Source: a virus. From it: 48,632 nt of DNA. Under the pieces are notes generated by a model that saw nothing but the letters and a program-made list of their open reading frames with translations, had not been told where the DNA came from and did no database searches. Positions 7,016 to 14,007 of the stretch are shown piece after piece; position 1 is the first letter of the stretch, and every line of letters starts with the position of its first letter. The position numbers and the translations under genes are program-made. The stretch spans positions 1 to 48,632 of IMG/VR virus record IMGVR_UViG_3300009032_000002, one strand, 5' to 3'.

Positions 7016-7373
7016 CACGGAGATCCTAAGGGGTTACAGGCCAAAGAAGTGGGAGTCCCATGAGGTTACGCCCAAGGAGGCGCTCGATCTGCCCACTAGG
7101 GTTTGTCAGGACTTGATTGCCGCCACTTCCGACAGTTCAGAGGTTGCCCTGTTGGCCATGGGGAATGACTACGACCCCAACCGCTACTTGTTCACAAATG
7201 TGGAGCAAATGGCAGCCGGGCGCACGCCATATCCCTGCGGGCCACTCTTGCGACTCACCGAACCCCTGTGGGGCCATCCGGCCGATTCCTTGGCCTTCGC
7301 CACCTATGAACTGATGGGAGAGGACCCTCCGGCACTGTTGCTCCTGGTGGAGAGTCCTAGCGAAACACCTTAA
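7005..7373 (+). CDS. hypothetical protein, 122 residues
   Basis: A soluble, mixed alpha/beta-looking protein with CQDLIAATSDSSEVALLAMG and a C-terminal TYELMGEDPPALLLLVESP. No motif is known to me. GGAG lies 7 nt before the ATG, and the gene overlaps its upstream neighbour by 11 nt. It ends overlapping the convergent metalloprotein gene by 17 nt. Confidence 0.6.
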   Translation: MQTNTEILRGYRPKKWESHEVTPKEALDLPTRVCQDLIAATSDSSEVALLAMGNDYDPNRYLFTNVEQMAAGRTPYPCGPLLRLTEPLWGHPADSLAFATYELMGEDPPALLLLVESPSETP

Positions 7374-7755
7374 GGGCGCAACGGTAACGGCGCTGAGCAT
7401 CTGCCCCCATGAAGCGCCCGACCAACTCCAGGTGGGCTGCTTGGAAGAGTGCCCCATGTCCGCCCTGCCCCTTGTCCCCCTGGGAGCAGAAATGAGCGAT
7501 CTCGTGCAAGATCGTTAGGTCCGCTCGGGTCCACGGGGGAAGCCAGATGGTTCTTGTGGCATATTCGCTCCAGCCGCACTGGTGGTTGGAAAGTTTGATG
7601 CAAATGGGGCGGCGGGCCTGCTGAGGCCATCTTGCCTGAAACCACCGAGTCCCCCAGATGTGGTCCAGAAGTTCCTGGGGGTTCTCTACGCGGACAGGGA
7701 TTTGCTGAATCTGGATGCATCTCTCTGCCTCGTAGACAACGTCGGAGTCTTTCAC
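7357..7755 (-). CDS. HExxH metallopeptidase-like protein (TIGR04338-like)
   Basis: 132 residues. HEIAH at 84-88 is a zincin HExxH motif and H100 (GGHGALF) is a plausible third ligand, an arrangement I associate with the small actinobacterial and phage metallohydrolases annotated as TIGR04338. WTRADLTILHEIAHF has the helix expected for the active site. Substrate is unknown and no signal peptide is present, so it acts inside the cell. The GTG at 7755 is chosen because TAGAAT lies 7 nt upstream and no Shine-Dalgarno exists. An in-frame ATG at 7764 overlaps that box. It is divergent from the NAD+ salvage operon, with only 37 bp between the start codons. Confidence 0.7.
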   Translation of the reverse strand: MKDSDVVYEAERCIQIQQIPVRVENPQELLDHIWGTRWFQARWPQQARRPICIKLSNHQCGWSEYATRTIWLPPWTRADLTILHEIAHFCSQGDKGQGGHGALFQAAHLELVGRFMGADAQRRYRCALKVFR

Positions 7756-7762
7756 CCCCCCC

Positions 7763-7786
7763 ATTCTACCGCCTTGGCGGTATACT
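7763..7786. promoter_or_regulatory. divergent leaderless promoters around a palindrome (candidate operator)
   Basis: The minus-strand -10 TAGAAT (7768-7763) serves the metallopeptidase-like gene (7 nt to GTG) and the plus-strand TATACT (7781-7786) serves the NAD+ operon (6 nt to GTG at 7793). Between and overlapping them is TACCGCC-TT-GGCGGTA (7767-7782), arms of 7 perfectly matched. A protein bound there would cover both -10 boxes. The operator role is inference. Confidence 0.55.
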
Positions 7787-7792
7787 CCACTT

Positions 7793-7987
7793 GTGCTAAA
7801 CCAGATTCTGCTCCCGCGAGGGAGTCGCCGGGTGAGAGATACCCCAGTTAGGTCCGCTGTCGTTCACCTCCACATGGAAGATGGGACCGAAACTCTGATC
7901 CCCTTAGTGGATTTGACGGTAGGATTTCGTACCCTAGAGGGTACGCTTCTACGAGAAAACACCTACGTGAGAAAGATCGAGAGTTGA
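7793..7987 (+). CDS. 64-residue hypothetical protein heading the NAD+ operon
   Basis: First gene behind TATACT (GTG start, no Shine-Dalgarno, leaderless spacing). The sequence (VVHLHMEDGTETLIPLVDLTV) looks like a small beta-rich domain with no recognisable motif. It ends in a TTGA overlap with the PRPP synthetase gene, so translation of the two is coupled. It might be regulatory, being leaderless and next to the palindrome, but nothing in the sequence proves DNA binding. Confidence 0.55.
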   Translation: MLNQILLPRGSRRVRDTPVRSAVVHLHMEDGTETLIPLVDLTVGFRTLEGTLLRENTYVRKIES

Positions 7988-8862
7988 CCACAGAAACCGA
8001 GATACGTCTAAACGGTCACAAAGTCTCCTTCGGCCAATACCCCAGTGGGGAGCCATTACTGCACTCAAGGGATCTGCCCCCGTGGGCGGAAGGGGAAATC
8101 ACCGTCAGGACCACCACCCTTGAGGGCATTATGCAGATGGCCCTCCTGGTAGACGCCTTGTGGACTCAGGGCCTTGAGCCCTCCCGCCTTCGTCTTCCCT
8201 ATGTGCCGGGGGCACGGCAGGACCGGCAGAACTTCTCCGGAGGTGACGTACTCTACACCATTAAGACGGTGGCCAAATTGATCAACTCTTGCCAGTTTGA
8301 AAGGGTGGAGATTTTGGACCCCCACTCCATCGCCACGACGGCCCTAATCGACCACTGCACCCCCACCACCATCCCCTGCGAGGCAATGAATTATCTCACT
8401 CCCCCCTATGGGGCCGTAGTGGCCCCAGATGCTGGAGCGGAGAAGCGGGCAGCCGCCATGGTGGCCCACTTGAATCGGGATTTGCTGAAGGGACAACATG
8501 CGCTCCAGGAGAGAGAGGTCCATCCCCCGATGCTTCTCCAGGGCTGGAAGCGACGCGACGCTACAAACGGACGGCTTTCGGGCTTTGGCATTCAACCCCC
8601 AGGAGATCCGGCTCCTTCGGGCCCCATCTTGATGATGGATGACATCTGCGACGGAGGAGGCACCTTCTTGGGGCTAGCCGCAGCCATGAGGGAAGCGGGT
8701 TACCAAAACCCCCTCCACCTCTATGTCACCCATGGTCTGTTCAGCAAAGGGACGGCCGAACTTCTTGAGGTGTTCGAAGCCATCCATTGCACCGACTCCA
8801 TCCTTTGTGAACGCCCCGGCGTCACAGTCATTCCACTCTTCCCCACCCAAGGACCAACATGA
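7984..8862 (+). CDS. prs: ribose-phosphate pyrophosphokinase (PRPP synthetase)
   Basis: 292 residues, slightly short for the family. Key elements are present: RQDR at 78-81 (ATP-site loop), LDPHS at 111-115 (catalytic His), VVAPDAGAEKRA at 145-156 (flexible loop with Lys/Arg) and MMDDICDGGGTF at 217-228 (the PRPP-binding loop). It converts ribose 5-phosphate and ATP to PRPP and AMP. The start is a TTG overlapping the previous stop. The next gene, overlapping by 4 nt (ATGA), is nicotinamide phosphoribosyltransferase, which consumes PRPP, so the pair feeds NMN synthesis. PRPP could also support nucleotide synthesis. Confidence 0.9.
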   Translation: MTTETEIRLNGHKVSFGQYPSGEPLLHSRDLPPWAEGEITVRTTTLEGIMQMALLVDALWTQGLEPSRLRLPYVPGARQDRQNFSGGDVLYTIKTVAKLINSCQFERVEILDPHSIATTALIDHCTPTTIPCEAMNYLTPPYGAVVAPDAGAEKRAAAMVAHLNRDLLKGQHALQEREVHPPMLLQGWKRRDATNGRLSGFGIQPPGDPAPSGPILMMDDICDGGGTFLGLAAAMREAGYQNPLHLYVTHGLFSKGTAELLEVFEAIHCTDSILCERPGVTVIPLFPTQGPT

Positions 8863-10337
8863 AGCCCCCAGTGCTCTTCTCGACCGATTGCTACAAGCTC
8901 GGCCACTCCCAACAGTACCCCCAGGGAACTGAGTACGTCCAATCCAACCTGACGGCTCGCACCTCACGAGTGGAGGGGCAGGGGTCCGTTGTGTTCTTTG
9001 GCCTTCAATACTTCCTCCACGAGTATCTGGGCGCCGCATTCGACACCTTCTTCAATGCCCCTCTGGACGACATCCTACGGGATTACCAAGCCAGAACGAC
9101 CGCCATCTTGGGCCCTAACGGCATTGGGACATCACATATTGAGGCACTGTGGCGCCTCCAATACGTCCCGATTGTCATTCGTGCCTTTCCTGAGGGTTCC
9201 GTGGTCCCCATCGGGGTTCCCCTGCTGACCATCGAGAACACCCATCCGGGGTTCGGGTGGTTGGTGAACTACCTCGAAACCCTCCTGTCCGCTACGACAT
9301 GGCTCTCCATCACTACTGCCACTTCCGCCATGAGAATGCGGCGCATCTTGGAGTCCGGAGCCAAGGCAACGGGGGTGGCTCCAGAGTTTGTCGATTGGCA
9401 AGCCCACGACTTCAGCTTCCGTGGGATGGGGGGCCTGGAAGCTGCCCAGATGAGCGGGGCTGCCCATTTGGTGTTCTTCACCGGCTCCGACACCATCCCC
9501 GCCATGGACTTCCTCCAGCAAAACTACGAGATCCACCCCGACACTCTCATCATGGGCAGCGTTGCAGCTACTGAGCATTCCGTCATGTGTGCCGGTGGAG
9601 AACTGACGGAGATGGAAACGTTCGACCGGCTCCTGGACACCTACCCAACGGGGATTGTGTCCATTGTGAGCGACACATGGGATCTGTGGAAAGTGCTCAC
9701 GGGCATTCTCCCCGCTCTCAAGGACAAAATTCTTGGACGAGAGGGCAAGCTCGTCCTGCGTCCGGACAGCGGAGATCCGGTCAACATCATCTGCGGCAAC
9801 CCAGATGCCCTGGTGGCGGGCTCCCCCGAGAGCAAGGGCGTCATCCAGCTCCTTTGGGATGAGTTTGGTGGGACTACCAACGCTGCTGGATTCCGAACCC
9901 TGGACGCTCACGTGGGTGCCATCTACGGCGACAGCATCACCCACGACAGGGCCAAGCGCATCCTCTCGCGTCTCAAGGATGCGGGGTTCGCATCGGACAA
10001 CATCATCTTCGGCGTGGGAAGCTTTACGTACCAATTTGTGACCCGCGATACCTACGGCATGGCCGTAAAGGCCACGTGGGCGCAAGTAAATGGCGAGGGT
10101 CGGGATCTTTACAAGGACCCCGTGACGGATTCTGGCATCAAACGTTCCGCCAGGGGTCGGCTAGCTGTGCTCCCAAACGAAGTTGGTCGTCCCACGCTAA
10201 TCAACCAAGCCACCCGCTCCCAGGAGAACGAATCTCTCCTGATCGAAGCTTGGCGCGATGGCATTGTCTCGTCGGCGCTTTCCCTAGAGGGCGTACGGGG
10301 CCGGGCGCGCAAGGAGATGGAAGCCTCGTGGGCCTGA
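8859..10337 (+). CDS. nadV: nicotinamide phosphoribosyltransferase
   Basis: 492 residues, full length for NAMPT/NadV. The N-terminus STDCYKLGHSQQYPQGTEYV is the family signature. HDFSFRGM (183-190) matches the HDFGYRG active-site segment, AATEHS (236-241) carries the catalytic His at 240, and RPDSGDP (301-307) matches the RPDSGNP phosphoribosyl-binding loop. It joins nicotinamide and PRPP to give NMN. Together with the upstream PRPP synthetase it rebuilds NAD+ from nicotinamide, provided the host supplies NMN adenylyltransferase, which I do not see here. Phage genes of this type are known to restore NAD+ after NAD+-depleting defence systems act. The ATGA overlap with prs indicates tight co-expression. 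Confidence 0.95.
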   Translation: MKPPVLFSTDCYKLGHSQQYPQGTEYVQSNLTARTSRVEGQGSVVFFGLQYFLHEYLGAAFDTFFNAPLDDILRDYQARTTAILGPNGIGTSHIEALWRLQYVPIVIRAFPEGSVVPIGVPLLTIENTHPGFGWLVNYLETLLSATTWLSITTATSAMRMRRILESGAKATGVAPEFVDWQAHDFSFRGMGGLEAAQMSGAAHLVFFTGSDTIPAMDFLQQNYEIHPDTLIMGSVAATEHSVMCAGGELTEMETFDRLLDTYPTGIVSIVSDTWDLWKVLTGILPALKDKILGREGKLVLRPDSGDPVNIICGNPDALVAGSPESKGVIQLLWDEFGGTTNAAGFRTLDAHVGAIYGDSITHDRAKRILSRLKDAGFASDNIIFGVGSFTYQFVTRDTYGMAVKATWAQVNGEGRDLYKDPVTDSGIKRSARGRLAVLPNEVGRPTLINQATRSQENESLLIEAWRDGIVSSALSLEGVRGRARKEMEASWA

Positions 10338-10762
10338 TAGCCCATCGGGACATCTACAACGACAGTAGCGGCAAGCTTTACATGCGCCGCTGGTTCCTGT
10401 TGCCTGTGGGGCGAGACCAGGAGTGGCCCTTCAGCATCAAACTGCACAAGATTTGTCGGTCCGACGCGGACCGAGACCTTCACGATCACCCATGGAGTTT
10501 CATTTCCCTGATCCTCAAGGGTCAGTATTTGGAAGTTCTGGTAGACCCCCAAGGGGATTGGCCCGATAGGATCGTGGTGCCCCGTGGACGATTTTCTGCG
10601 AGGTGGCGCTCGGCCAAATCTCTGCATCAAGTCCTACTGCCTGAGGGCCCCGTCTGGACGTTGGTCTTTACGGGACCGCGCCGTAGGGTGTGGGGGTACA
10701 GAACCGACAATGGATGGATCCCTTGGGACCAATACCATGAGGAGCAAACGTGGTCGCAGTAG
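10328..10762 (+). CDS. cupin-like small protein
   Basis: 144 residues from a GTG at 10328, supported by AAGGAG 11 nt upstream. LHDHPWSFISLILKG and the later KSLHQVLLPEGPVWTLVFTG give the two-motif pattern of a single cupin barrel, with HDH and a later His as candidate metal ligands. Similar small proteins with a DHPW segment occur in many phages without a proven function. It overlaps the NAMPT gene by 10 nt and the next gene by 13 nt, so it belongs to the same operon. Confidence 0.6.
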   Translation: MGLIAHRDIYNDSSGKLYMRRWFLLPVGRDQEWPFSIKLHKICRSDADRDLHDHPWSFISLILKGQYLEVLVDPQGDWPDRIVVPRGRFSARWRSAKSLHQVLLPEGPVWTLVFTGPRRRVWGYRTDNGWIPWDQYHEEQTWSQ

Positions 10763-11166
10763 AACTTGAGGAAGAGGAACTGGCTCTTCTGGTAAAAAGA
10801 ACCCCCCCCAGCACGGAGGCCCACTCCAACATGGACCCAGGCCTGCGTGACCGCTGGATCGAGGCACTGGAATCCAAGAAATACAAGCGGTGCAAGAACC
10901 GACTGCGGGACGGCGATGCCTACTGCCCCCTGGGGGTCCTGTGCGACCTAGTAGACCCTAAGGGCTGGAAACGGGAAGGCCCCATGCACTTTCGCGGAGA
11001 AGGGTGGTTTCATCAAAAGCGCCGCGGCAAGCCCTCGGCGGATATTCTGCGGACCATTGGCCTTTCCTCTTGGGCTTGTGGGAAGCTGGAAGATGTAAAT
11101 TGGCTCCGAGTTTCGCCACCCAACTCATTTGCTCGATCTATCGAATGGATAAGGAACAACCTTTGA
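10750..11166 (+). CDS. hypothetical protein with YCPLGVLCDL motif
   Basis: 138 residues. The segment WIEALESKKYKRCKNRLRDG followed by AYCPLGVLCDL is a pattern I know from widespread phage hypothetical proteins of unknown function. The C-terminal part carries SWACGKL and FARSIEWIRNN, where helical packing is likely. GAGGAG stands upstream of the GTG start. It overlaps the ThyX gene as TTGA. Confidence 0.65.
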   Translation: MVAVELEEEELALLVKRTPPSTEAHSNMDPGLRDRWIEALESKKYKRCKNRLRDGDAYCPLGVLCDLVDPKGWKREGPMHFRGEGWFHQKRRGKPSADILRTIGLSSWACGKLEDVNWLRVSPPNSFARSIEWIRNNL

Positions 11167-12119
11167 CTTACACCGAGGTCCCCCCATGGCACGAGGGTCC
11201 ACTGCCCCATAGGCCTTGTGCCAGGATCATTCAGGACTCCATTGCGGAGAACGGACTCAGGGCCACTACCTTTGAAGTCAAGGTACATCGCTTCATTCTT
11301 GCGGAAGTCAACACCCACACACTGTTCTCACGCAACAGTGCATCGAGCCGCGCCATTCCGCTTCGCAGCAAGGACCGTCCCGACGGCTCCAACCCCCGAA
11401 TGGGCACGCTGGACCGTCTGGAAGACCTGGGGCCCGCTTTCCCAATCCGCTGGCCACTTGAGCAGCCGGGCATGCAGGGAGGGGATGAGGAAGCCGACGT
11501 CCTCCAAGCTCGTTTGGCCTGGAGCCATTCCATGCAGGACGCCATCGAACATGCGGAGCAACTTGAAAGCCTGGGGGTACACAAGAGCATTGCCAATCGT
11601 GTTCTTGAACCCTATGGCTATCATGTCGCCACAATCACTGCCGTAGACTGGGTAGGGTTTTTCCGCCAGCGCTCTTGGAATCACACCAAGTTGGTCCAGC
11701 CGGAGTTTGGGCTCGTAGCCACTCTAGTGGAAGATCTCTACATGACCTCCACTCCCAGCCCCGTGGGGGCAGGGGAATGGCACACCCCCTACATTCGTCC
11801 TGACGAGATGGATGAGTTCCCCCTGTGGGATCGTCTTCGCATTAGCGCTGCACGAACGGCTCGCACCAGTTATCTCACTCACGATGGCAAGCGAGACCCC
11901 CAAGCGGACCTTAGCCTCTACGGAAACCTGACTTCGGCCGAGCCCCCCCACGCCAGTCCCCTCCAGCACGTCATGACGCCAGACCCAGAGAATGAGTTCA
12001 ATTGGCGAGTAGACCCTGCCGATTATGGACTGCCCGGCGAGCCAAGCGAATACTGGGTCCCCATTGTGGGGAATTGTCGCGGGTGGATGCAAATGCGCCA
12101 CCTGGTGCTAGGATTCTGA
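11163..12119 (+). CDS. thyX: FAD-dependent thymidylate synthase
   Basis: 318 residues from a TTG at 11163 (overlapping the previous TGA as TTGA, AAGGA 7 nt upstream). An ATG at 11145 would add 6 residues but has no ribosome site. RFILAEVNTHTLFSRNSASS (43-62) followed by RAIP is the ThyX signature in the long phage form, and NRVLEPY plus FFRQRSWNHTKLVQPEF match further conserved blocks. It methylates dUMP to dTMP with methylene-tetrahydrofolate, FAD and NADPH. The signature has THT where many family members have THR. Dependence on NAD(P)H and folate links it to the NAD+ pair in the same operon. Confidence 0.9.
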   Translation: MTYTEVPPWHEGPLPHRPCARIIQDSIAENGLRATTFEVKVHRFILAEVNTHTLFSRNSASSRAIPLRSKDRPDGSNPRMGTLDRLEDLGPAFPIRWPLEQPGMQGGDEEADVLQARLAWSHSMQDAIEHAEQLESLGVHKSIANRVLEPYGYHVATITAVDWVGFFRQRSWNHTKLVQPEFGLVATLVEDLYMTSTPSPVGAGEWHTPYIRPDEMDEFPLWDRLRISAARTARTSYLTHDGKRDPQADLSLYGNLTSAEPPHASPLQHVMTPDPENEFNWRVDPADYGLPGEPSEYWVPIVGNCRGWMQMRHLVLGF

Positions 12120-12121
12120 TC

Positions 12122-12250
12122 ATGTCCGAACCAAAAGGCCCCTACAGCCACGAATCCCTAATGGCCCCCAAGGAACAGGTGCCCGATTGGGTCCTGAGGG
12201 GGATGGCGAAGTCCAAGCAGGTACCTTCCGAGGAGCCCAGTGGACACTGA
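12122..12250 (+). CDS. 42-residue hypothetical protein
   Basis: A short frame between ThyX and the methyltransferase, starting MSEPKGPYSHESLMAP. It begins 2 nt after the ThyX stop and overlaps the next gene by 11 nt. It is basic and Pro-rich with no motif. It is included because the tight spacing mirrors other small genes in this operon. Confidence 0.45.
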   Translation: MSEPKGPYSHESLMAPKEQVPDWVLRGMAKSKQVPSEEPSGH

Positions 12251-12980
12251 GCCCCTCAGGGTACATGCTGCGCGCATGGCCCTCCAGGATGCTGAGGTAG
12301 CCCTTACGCTGGCCCTCTTGGTCGATGAGACGAGAGACCCATTCGGCCCCGTTCTCCTGGATGGGTCTCCCCCCGTTCTGGCGGCTCAACCCTGGCCCAC
12401 CAACGCCCACTTGATTGCCGATTGTGCCCGGCTGGGCTATATCTGCAAGGATTCCCTCACATTGGATCCCACCTACGGGCGAGGGACCTGGTGGAGCATT
12501 TGGCGCCCCGACCGGCTTGTTTGGTACAAAGACACTATAGATTTTCGTGATATTCCACACCCTGATGGCACATTTGATGTCATTGCGTACGACCCCCCCT
12601 TCGTGTCCGCAGGAGGTCGATCCACGACAGGGCTACCGAACATGCACGATCATTACGGCATGCGAGACGCCCCACGAACCCCAGCGGCCCTACAGGGTCT
12701 GATGAACAAGGGCTTCGAAGAGTGCGTCCGCGTCGTCAAGCCGGGCGGGTTGGTCCTATTCAAATGTCAGGACTACATCTCCAGTGGCAAGTTGTGGCCC
12801 GGCACCTTTCTTACGCAATTCCACGCACTCCATCTCAACCTGGAGATGGTGGATCGCATGGAAATGGTGACCAAGCCCCGCCCGCAGCCGCAACGCAAGC
12901 GCCAGGATGGCAGCCACAGCACTCAACAGCACGCCAGGCGCAACCTCTCCACCCTACTTGTCTTTAGAAGGCCTAAATGA
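12240..12980 (+). CDS. DNA methyltransferase (DPPF type)
   Basis: 246 residues. YDPPF at 117-121 is motif IV of amino-group (N6-adenine or N4-cytosine) methyltransferases, LDPTYGRGTWW at 75-85 resembles the SAM-binding motif I, and CVRVVKPGGLVLFKCQDYI fits the strand and helix that follow motif IV. It probably methylates phage DNA to evade host restriction. No cognate endonuclease is visible. The GTG start lies within the previous gene, and the end overlaps the next gene as ATGA. It is small for a site-specific enzyme and has no clear target-recognition domain. Confidence 0.8.
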   Translation: MDTEPLRVHAARMALQDAEVALTLALLVDETRDPFGPVLLDGSPPVLAAQPWPTNAHLIADCARLGYICKDSLTLDPTYGRGTWWSIWRPDRLVWYKDTIDFRDIPHPDGTFDVIAYDPPFVSAGGRSTTGLPNMHDHYGMRDAPRTPAALQGLMNKGFEECVRVVKPGGLVLFKCQDYISSGKLWPGTFLTQFHALHLNLEMVDRMEMVTKPRPQPQRKRQDGSHSTQQHARRNLSTLLVFRRPK

Positions 12981-13180
12981 ACGTTACCCACCTCGCCCTT
13001 GAGTCCGCTGGACTTGTAGTGGCCATCCTGGAGACCCAGACGGGCGACATTCTCTGGATTGACGAACTCATCCCAGAGTGGCACCATCAGGCCATCCACC
13101 AGATGCCCCGATATGACCTCAGCCGACAACGGCATCTTCTTGAGCGTCCCCCTCGGGTAAAAGCGGCAACCAAACGATAG
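12977..13180 (+). CDS. 67-residue hypothetical protein
   Basis: It overlaps the methyltransferase stop as ATGA. LALESAGLVVAILETQTGDI suggests a beta hairpin, and the C-terminus is basic (PRVKAATKR). No family is recognised. It is the last gene of the plus-strand operon, and its last 62 nt overlap a convergent minus-strand frame. I see no terminator hairpin here. Confidence 0.5.
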   Translation: MNVTHLALESAGLVVAILETQTGDILWIDELIPEWHHQAIHQMPRYDLSRQRHLLERPPRVKAATKR

Positions 13181-13319
13181 TTCCGAGCGGCACAAAGGTC
13201 GCAACGGTAGCCGTTATGCCGTGTTGGGCCAAAAGGGTTTCTAGCTCAGTCGGGCCCGCACGGGCTCGTTTGGGTTCGCGTGGCGGAGGCGCCTTTCGTC
13301 GGAAAGGATGATGCCTCAA
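13119..13319 (-). CDS. 66-residue hypothetical protein, start inferred
   Basis: A TTG at 13319 with GGAGG 7 nt upstream gives a protein with a basic, Pro-rich N-terminus and a hydrophobic C-terminal half (ITATVATFVPLGTIVWLPLL). It ends the minus-strand nuclease operon and overlaps the convergent plus-strand gene by 62 nt. The hydrophobic stretch is interrupted by Pro and is not a clear membrane segment. One of the two overlapping 3' ends may be spurious. Confidence 0.4.
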   Translation of the reverse strand: MRHHPFRRKAPPPREPKRARAGPTELETLLAQHGITATVATFVPLGTIVWLPLLPEGDAQEDAVVG

Positions 13320-13321
13320 CC

Positions 13322-13636
13322 CTAACCCTCCAGGTTTGAGGCCTGGGTGCCCCAATGGCCAAGGCACTCACTTGAGCAAAAGTGCAGGATGACATCAATC
13401 GCCATCGCACGGATTACCTCTTGTAGTTCCTCCTCCTCCAACTCTTCAAAATCTTCTTCATCCAAGTCTCCCGCCGCAACTGTCGCGACGGAATACAGGT
13501 GGCTGGGGACGATCGACCTGCCGGGTTCGGATACAAAAGCGATGGGCTGGCGCTCAAGACGCCACCATGCTGCCATTTCGTCGTCCTTCTCGGCGCACGT
13601 GGCGCCACATTGATCGCATCGCAGGCAAACAGCCAC
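13322..13636 (-). CDS. Cys-rich zinc-binding-type protein
   Basis: 104 residues from a GTG at 13636 that overlaps the TAG of the nuclease gene (TAGTG). CLRCDQCGATC at the N-terminus and FCSSECLGHW at the C-terminus would form a zinc site joining both ends. Between them is a very acidic segment (residues about 60-75). The overall plan is common in phage proteins of unknown function. The frame extends further upstream, but that part lies inside the nuclease gene and is not protein-like. Confidence 0.55.
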   Translation of the reverse strand: MAVCLRCDQCGATCAEKDDEMAAWWRLERQPIAFVSEPGRSIVPSHLYSVATVAAGDLDEEDFEELEEEELQEVIRAMAIDVILHFCSSECLGHWGTQASNLEG

Positions 13637-13995
13637 TAGGCCCAGTCCTCCTTGGACATCTCTACCCGTAGGGCCGTTGAGAGGTCCGGGGCATAAGGGG
13701 CATCTCTCCTCCAAACCCGACCCAGCCACCGACCGAAATGATCGCCCTTCTGGGTTTCTAGGATGAAGGGCCACGTCCCTGGGGCGTCAAAGGCAAGCCA
13801 ATCCTGGGTAAACCCTTTGGCCCTCTTGGCCAAGATGCGGACGCCGGGAGAACTGGACCGCATCTCGGGGGTATCGACCTCCAAGAGCCTCACGGTCTGA
13901 AGGCACTCCAGATGAAAGCCCATGTCGATGCGAAATACAACCGTGTCTCCGTCCACGACCCTCTCGGGCCTGGCCTGATAGAAGAATGGGTTCAT
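13636..13995 (-). CDS. staphylococcal nuclease-like (SNase) protein
   Basis: 119 residues, a compact OB-fold nuclease. VVDGDTVVFRID at 13-24 and VRLLEVDTPE at 35-44 provide the expected Asp residues, R36 and E39 or E44, and GDHFGRWLGRVW at 84-95 the second catalytic Arg (R89). It would cut DNA or RNA using calcium. No signal peptide is present, so it is cytoplasmic, perhaps for host DNA breakdown. TAGAAT lies exactly 6 nt before the ATG, predicting a leaderless mRNA. The box overlaps the TAG stop of the upstream helicase gene. Confidence 0.8.
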   Translation of the reverse strand: MNPFFYQARPERVVDGDTVVFRIDMGFHLECLQTVRLLEVDTPEMRSSSPGVRILAKRAKGFTQDWLAFDAPGTWPFILETQKGDHFGRWLGRVWRRDAPYAPDLSTALRVEMSKEDWA

Positions 13996-14001
13996 GGATT
14001 C

Positions 14002-14007
14002 ATTCTA
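14002..14007 (-). promoter_or_regulatory. -10 box TAGAAT made from the helicase stop codon
   Basis: Minus-strand TAGAAT (GGTAGAAT) has 6 nt to the nuclease ATG at 13995. Its TAG is the stop codon of the helicase gene. Confidence 0.5.

Noticed and set aside
11145-12119. ATG at 11145 as the ThyX start
   Set aside because: It has no ribosome site, while the TTG at 11163 has AAGGA upstream and the TTGA overlap used elsewhere in the operon.
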